8,599 nucleotides of DNA, taken from Limnoraphis robusta CS-951 (GTDB lineage Bacteria > Cyanobacteriota > Cyanobacteriia > Cyanobacteriales > Microcoleaceae). Made by a program: the position numbers and the translations under genes. The stretch spans positions 1-8,599 of the forward strand of contig NZ_LATL02000246.1 in assembly GCF_000972705.2 (NCBI RefSeq), in the 5' to 3' direction. Shown here in pieces: positions 5,730 through 8,599 of the stretch. Numbering within the stretch: position 1 is the first letter of the stretch; every line of letters begins with the position of its first letter. The notes under the pieces were generated by a model that worked only from the letters and a program-made list of their open reading frames with translations, was not told where the DNA came from and did no database searches.

Positions 5730-5970
5730 ATTAACGGATTAACTTGACTGTAAAACGCATAAATCTAGGCTTCTCACACGTAGCTTAATCCGTTTTTCCG
5801 CTTAATATCTGTTTTTAAAATACCGTCGGGCAGACGGGAATCAACGCCTTTGGAGAGACTGACCTCTGCTTGAGTGGGGAAACCCAACCCTCGTAAGTCA
5901 ACTCGTAGAAAGAGGAAACCCAGACAGTGATGTTTGGAATCTCCGTCCTTGAGGGCGCAGAGGATGCCAA
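5730..5970 (+). ncRNA. Predicted omega/reRNA (TnpB guide RNA) and right end of the element
   Basis: The 241 bases after tnpB have no plausible coding frame and hold several stems: CCGTC/GACGG (5823-5837) and the terminal hairpin CTCCGTCC, loop TTGA, GGGCG..GAG (5941-5962). In TnpB systems the guide RNA is formed from the tnpB 3' end plus the right end, and its guide segment is the flanking host sequence beyond the element border. Here the guide would start around 5971 (ATAAGTTGACACAAG...). The RNA 5' end could lie inside the tnpB coding sequence. Existence of the RNA is inferred from family knowledge and structure, not shown. Confidence 0.5.
5733..5795. repeat. Perfect 10-bp inverted repeat just downstream of tnpB
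   Basis: AACGGATTAA (5733-5742) and TTAATCCGTT (5786-5795) are exact inverse complements separated by 43 bases. The second arm runs into TTTTT. It begins 4 bases after the tnpB stop and may be a terminator stem, part of the guide RNA, or an internal recognition site. Confidence 0.5.
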
Positions 5971-5975
5971 ATAAG

Positions 5976-6005
5976 TTGACACAAGAATGTCGATTTTCTG
6001 ATTAT
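5976..6005 (+). promoter_or_regulatory. Candidate promoter of the DUF4112 gene next to the IS border
   Basis: TTGACA (5976-5981) is a perfect -35 box; GATTAT (6000-6005) is a 4-of-6 -10 box after 18 bases. The start would fall only about 5 bases before the ATG at 6016, giving an almost leaderless transcript, which fits the lack of a visible Shine-Dalgarno sequence. Confidence 0.35.
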
Positions 6006-6015
6006 TCTCAAAAAT

Positions 6016-6543
6016 ATGAATCAGCATCAGTCTCCTAAATCTACTGATCCTTCCATGAAGAATCGCTCTAAAGCGTCTACAGTCAAACATTTGCGCGAAT
6101 TTAGTCATCTCCTCGACAATGCCATTCGAGTTCCGGGTACGACCTATAGAATTGGTCTTGATCCGATTATCGGACTGATACCTGGAGGTGGAGATATAGC
6201 TGGAGGTCTATTATCAGCTTACATTGTTTTGCAAGCATTTCAACTGGGTGTTCCGAGAGAAACACTGCTTCGCATGGCTTCTAATATCGCAACAGAAACT
6301 CTAGTTGGGACTGTCCCTGTGTTCGGAGATTTTTTTGATGTCGCCTGGAAAGCCAACGTTAAAAATGTTGATCTCTTAGAAGCCCACATGAATGCGCCGG
6401 AAATGGGAGAAAAAGCTGATCGGTTGTTTGTGATTATTTTAGTGGGCGGTTTGATGCTGTTTATTTTGCTAATCTCGATTGTGGGGATTGCGATTTTGAC
6501 TTTTATTTATCAAGTTTTGAGAACTTTGTTAACGGGTGGATAA
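6016..6543 (+). CDS. DUF4112 family membrane protein
   Basis: A 175-residue protein with the complete DUF4112 signature: LLDNAIRVPGTTYRIGLDPIIGLIPGGGDIAGGLLSAYIV (32-71), then LGVPRETLLRMASNIATETLVGTVPVFGDFFDVAWKANVKNVDLLEAH (77-124). Residues about 137-168 form a long hydrophobic stretch (LFVIILVGGLMLFILLISIVGIAILTFIY) that should span the membrane once, or twice as a tight hairpin. The segments around GLIPGGGD and ALVG-like LVGTVPVFGD are also hydrophobic. The family is widespread in bacteria and has no established biochemical role that I know of. The first 20 residues are polar and could be cytoplasmic. It stands alone, downstream of the tnpB element and convergent with the RTX gene. Confidence 0.88.
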   Translation: MNQHQSPKSTDPSMKNRSKASTVKHLREFSHLLDNAIRVPGTTYRIGLDPIIGLIPGGGDIAGGLLSAYIVLQAFQLGVPRETLLRMASNIATETLVGTVPVFGDFFDVAWKANVKNVDLLEAHMNAPEMGEKADRLFVIILVGGLMLFILLISIVGIAILTFIYQVLRTLLTGG

Positions 6544-6587
6544 ACATTAAAAGCCGTCTGCTCTCCTCGAAAATTCATCGTTTTATA

Positions 6588-6598
6588 GCGCTTCGCGC
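6588..6598. repeat. Short GCGC-TTC-GCGC palindrome
   Basis: GCGC (6588-6591) and GCGC (6595-6598) flank TTC immediately before the heptamer array, and could form a small hairpin between the convergent DUF4112 and RTX genes. Confidence 0.35.
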
Positions 6599-6600
6599 AA

Positions 6601-6643
6601 GGCAAGAGGCAAAAGGCAAGAGGCAAAAGGCAAAAGGCAAGAG
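6601..6643. repeat. GGCAARA heptamer tandem repeat
   Basis: Six head-to-tail 7-base units, GGCAAGA or GGCAAAA in the order G-A-G-A-A-G at the sixth position, followed by GG. It lies in the 148-base gap between two convergent genes. Heptameric short tandem repeats of this type are common in intergenic DNA of filamentous cyanobacteria. The minus-strand reading LPLAFCLLPLAFCLLP is an artefact of the repeat, not a gene. No function is known. Confidence 0.85.
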
Positions 6644-6691
6644 GAAGTTGAAAACCTCTCTTAGTAAAGCTTTGAGAGTTTCTCAATTTCA

Positions 6692-8599
6692 TCAATTTGT
6701 CAATACACCAGTGCGACCTGCTATAGAAGTGCTAAAGTCTTCGGCTGTCAGTAAACTGATTTGAATATTATTGAGGGTAGCTAGAGGGGTTCGGTTCACT
6801 TCAATCACTGTAGAATTATTAACCTGGGTTAATGTTAATTGATCGAAGGTTAAACCCCCATCAAGAACAATAATATCCTGACTATCGACAAAATCATTAA
6901 TCAGATCAACACCATATCCGACAACGAGAACAAAGCGATCGCTCCCTTCCCCACCTGTGAGAGTATCCGCACCTTCTGCCCCGACTAACAAATCATTGCC
7001 ATTTCCGCCTGTGAGTTGATCATTGCCTTCTCCGCCATCGAGGGTATCGTCTCCGTTGTCTCCAAACAAAATATCATCCCCGGAGTTGCCATCGAGTAAA
7101 TCATTTCCCTCACCCCCATAGATGGTATCTTGATCGGCGTTGCCGGAAATTGTATCGTTATCCTGGTTGCCATAGAGGACATCGTTATCCTCGTTCCCTT
7201 CCATTAAGTCGGCTCCGAGATTACCAAACAGCCTATCATCTTGAGCGCCTCCCCGCAGTTGATCGTCATTTTTTCCGCCATAAACTTCATCCTGGCCCTC
7301 GGCACCATCGATCAGATCGTTGTCTTGGTTTCCGTTGATCCAGTCATCATCACGTTCACCGGAGAGGGTGTCTTTTCCTAAGTTCCCGAAAGTCCAGTCA
7401 TTTCCTGATCCACTGCGAACTTTATCCTCATTCTTACCCCCCATAATGGTATCGTTTCCATTTTTGGCGTCGATGAAGTCGTTATCTTCGTTACTGTTAA
7501 TTTCGTCATTATTTTCTGTTCCTTGAATATAGTCTCCTCCTTGCAACCCGAAGACAATACCCGTCTCAGCAGTCGCCGCAATGATCGCATCGACGTTATC
7601 GGTGGGTTCTGATGAGTTGGAAATATTCAAGCTGGGGGGTTCTAAGTCTGGAAAGGCGATCGCTTGAATGACATTACTCGGATCAAAGATGTCAAATACC
7701 CCATCTCCGTCGCTATCTGAACGAGGTTGAGAAGGTTCAGTTTCGGTATCAGTATCAGGTTCGGTATCAGTATCAGGTTCGGTATCAGTATCAGGTTCGG
7801 TATCGGTATCAGGTTCGGTATCAGTATCAGGTTCGGTATCAGTATCAGGTTCGGTATCAGTATCAGGTTCGGTATCAGTATCAGGTTCGGTATCAGTATC
7901 AGGTTCGGTATCAGTATCAGGTTCGGTATCAGTATCAGGTTCGGTATCGGTATCGGTATCGGTATCGGTATCGGTATCGGGTTGAGGAGTTGGTGTACTG
8001 CTTAAGTTAAACTGATCGCTAACACTGGCGTTATTGGTATCTGTCGCCGAAACTGCGATCGCCAACGGACTCACAGAATTAATGTTGATAATACCGCTAA
8101 TAATACCAGTTGTCGGATTAATATTCAAGCCATTGGGAAGTGCGATCGCCGAATAAGTTAAAACATCACCATCGGGGTCGTTAAAATAACCCGAAATATT
8201 TAAACTAAAGGCTTGATTTTGTTGAATATTTAACTGATCGGGAATTTCTTCGAGGAGTTCAGGAGTATCATTAACAGACTCAACGGTTAGTTTGACTTCC
8301 GCATTGGCAACACTTCCTTTACTATCAGTAATGAGATACAAGAAGCTATCTTCACCAAAATAATTCAGAGCGGGTGTGTAGGTAATGGTTTTACCATCTT
8401 CGCTAATTTTTACAGTTCCGCCTTGGCTTGTTGTTTCGGGAAGAATTCTTGTAATTTCTCCTTCATCACTGATTTCTAAACTATTTGCTGCTGTGATAGT
8501 AAGACTGTCATCAATATCATCATCCCGATCATTTTCTAGAACATTAATTATCGTTTCAGTATCTTCTAAAACGGTTATATTTTCATCAGTTTCGGCGAC
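6692..8599 (-). CDS. Large secreted RTX calcium-binding protein with cadherin/Ig-like domains (C-terminal part; N-terminus beyond window)
   Basis: The minus-strand frame is open from the right edge to a TGA at 6692, about 635 codons, so the true start lies outside the window. A TTG at 8341 is not the start, because coding continues upstream as ...GKTITYTPALNYFGEDSFLY. In protein order: a cadherin-like tandem domain (8599 to about 8270), a second cadherin/CADG-like domain (PDQLNIQQNQAFSLNISGYFNDPDGDVLTYS, to about 8000), a Thr/Asp/Glu/Pro linker of PDTDTE repeats (about 7980-7735), a calcium site DSDGDGVFDIFDP, 23 consecutive RTX nonapeptides (about 7540-6932), and a C-terminal DRFVLVVGYGVDLINDF...LATLNNIQISLLTAEDF domain typical of type I secreted cyanobacterial proteins. 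Such proteins leave through a TolC/ABC exporter without a cleaved signal and fold on binding calcium outside. A role in surface layer, adhesion or motility is plausible but unproven. Exporter genes are not in the window. Confidence 0.9.
   Translation of the reverse strand, partial: VAETDENITVLEDTETIINVLENDRDDDIDDSLTITAANSLEISDEGEITRILPETTSQGGTVKISEDGKTITYTPALNYFGEDSFLYLITDSKGSVANAEVKLTVESVNDTPELLEEIPDQLNIQQNQAFSLNISGYFNDPDGDVLTYSAIALPNGLNINPTTGIISGIININSVSPLAIAVSATDTNNASVSDQFNLSSTPTPQPDTDTDTDTDTDTEPDTDTEPDTDTEPDTDTEPDTDTEPDTDTEPDTDTEPDTDTEPDTDTEPDTDTEPDTDTEPDTDTETEPSQPRSDSDGDGVFDIFDPSNVIQAIAFPDLEPPSLNISNSSEPTDNVDAIIAATAETGIVFGLQGGDYIQGTENNDEINSNEDNDFIDAKNGNDTIMGGKNEDKVRSGSGNDWTFGNLGKDTLSGERDDDWINGNQDNDLIDGAEGQDEVYGGKNDDQLRGGAQDDRLFGNLGADLMEGNEDNDVLYGNQDNDTISGNADQDTIYGGEGNDLLDGNSGDDILFGDNGDDTLDGGEGNDQLTGGNGNDLLVGAEGADTLTGGEGSDRFVLVVGYGVDLINDFVDSQDIIVLDGGLTFDQLTLTQVNNSTVIEVNRTPLATLNNIQISLLTAEDFSTSIAGRTGVLTN
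6932..7540 (-). repeat. RTX nonapeptide array, 23 units in register
   Basis: From GGDYIQGTE to GSDRF every nine-residue unit has Asp at position 3 with no phase break. The eight units nearest the C-terminus are close to the GGxGxDxLx consensus, while the earlier ones replace many glycines with N, D, Q or K (DNDLIDGAE, GQDEVYGGK, NDDQLRGGA). This is protein-coding repetition; the DNA units are diverged. Confidence 0.85.
7758..7980 (-). repeat. In-frame minisatellite encoding the PDTDTE linker (18-bp units plus 6-bp units)
   Basis: Ten units of GGTTCGGTATCAGTATCA (plus-strand reading) run head to tail from 7758 to 7937, nearly identical (the third has one A-to-G change at 7805). They are followed by GGTTC and six GGTATC units (7943-7978). 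On the coding strand they give repeated DTDTEP and then DT dipeptides. Both unit lengths are multiples of three, so copy-number change keeps the frame. A partly diverged unit precedes at 7734-7757. Confidence 0.95.

Larger units (their letters stand above)
4511..5970 (+). mobile_element. tnpB-only IS200/IS605-type insertion element (IS1341-like)
   Basis: The element contains one full-length tnpB and no tnpA (Y1 tyrosine transposase). The right end is fairly clear: a hairpin CTCCGTCC/GGGCG..GAG at 5941-5962 followed by GATGCCAA matches the usual ending of cyanobacterial tnpB elements, placing the border near 5970. The left end is less clear. TTAC at 4507-4510, a known IS200/IS605 target tetranucleotide, directly precedes the 4511 sequence, and a short hairpin GTCG/CGAC lies at 4536-4547. 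No HIP1 palindrome was seen inside, consistent with a mobile origin. Without tnpA it would depend on a transposase acting in trans. The left border is provisional. Confidence 0.6.

Noticed and set aside
7758..7980. Possible CRISPR array
   Set aside because: The 18-bp units are directly adjacent with no unique spacers and are in frame with a protein.
7727..8005. Plus-strand frame of FGISIR repeats
   Set aside because: It is the reverse reading of the PDTDTE minisatellite inside the RTX gene.
6692..8341. RTX protein starting at the TTG at 8341
   Set aside because: The frame remains open to the right edge and encodes continuing cadherin-like sequence, so the gene is partial here and this TTG is an internal Leu codon.

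Overview
The window looks like chromosomal DNA of a cyanobacterium, probably a filamentous one. The palindrome GCGATCGC (HIP1) occurs six times that I can see (1023, 2396, 6935, 7656, 8055 and 8142). A GGCAARA heptamer tandem repeat of the kind common in filamentous cyanobacteria lies at 6601. The protein families (DUF1350, DUF4112, fused receiver-PP2C phosphatase, HTH/GrpE-like protein, large RTX/cadherin-like protein) are typical of that phylum. I cannot name genus or species.

Layout. Bases 1 to about 287 are non-coding, rich in stem-loops, and end abruptly inside a dps gene, of which only the C-terminal half remains (about 287-523). I read this as the end of a mobile element, most likely one that reads leftwards out of the window. 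Its structured RNA resembles the HEARO/omega RNA that precedes iscB nuclease genes, but the nuclease gene itself would lie outside the window. Thirteen bases after the dps remnant comes an intact HTH protein with a GrpE-like C-terminal half (537-1193).

Bases 1321-3634 hold all three parts of a bacterial partner-switching module: a STAS anti-sigma-factor antagonist (+), a receiver-PP2C phosphatase of the RsbU/SpoIIE type (-), and an RsbW-like ATP-binding anti-sigma/serine kinase (+). The kinase would phosphorylate the STAS protein on Ser49, and the phosphatase, gated by its receiver domain, would reverse this. The final target is not in the window. A DUF1350 alpha/beta-hydrolase (3647-4411, -) is convergent with the kinase gene.

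Bases of roughly 4511-5970 are a tnpB-only IS200/IS605-type element. It carries a full-length TnpB with all RuvC and zinc-finger residues, followed by a structured right end that should encode its guide (omega/re) RNA. It sits between the DUF1350 gene and a DUF4112 membrane protein gene (6016-6543, +).

Bases 6692-8599 (-) are the C-terminal part of a very large secreted protein that runs off the right edge. In protein order it has cadherin/Ig-like domains, a low-complexity PDTDTE linker encoded by an 18-bp minisatellite, a DxDxDG calcium site, 23 in-register RTX nonapeptides and a type I secretion-like C-terminus. The main points of interest are the two RNA-guided-nuclease-type elements (one inferred from RNA only), the dps disruption, the HTH-GrpE-like fusion, the compact partner-switching cluster and the hypermutable linker.
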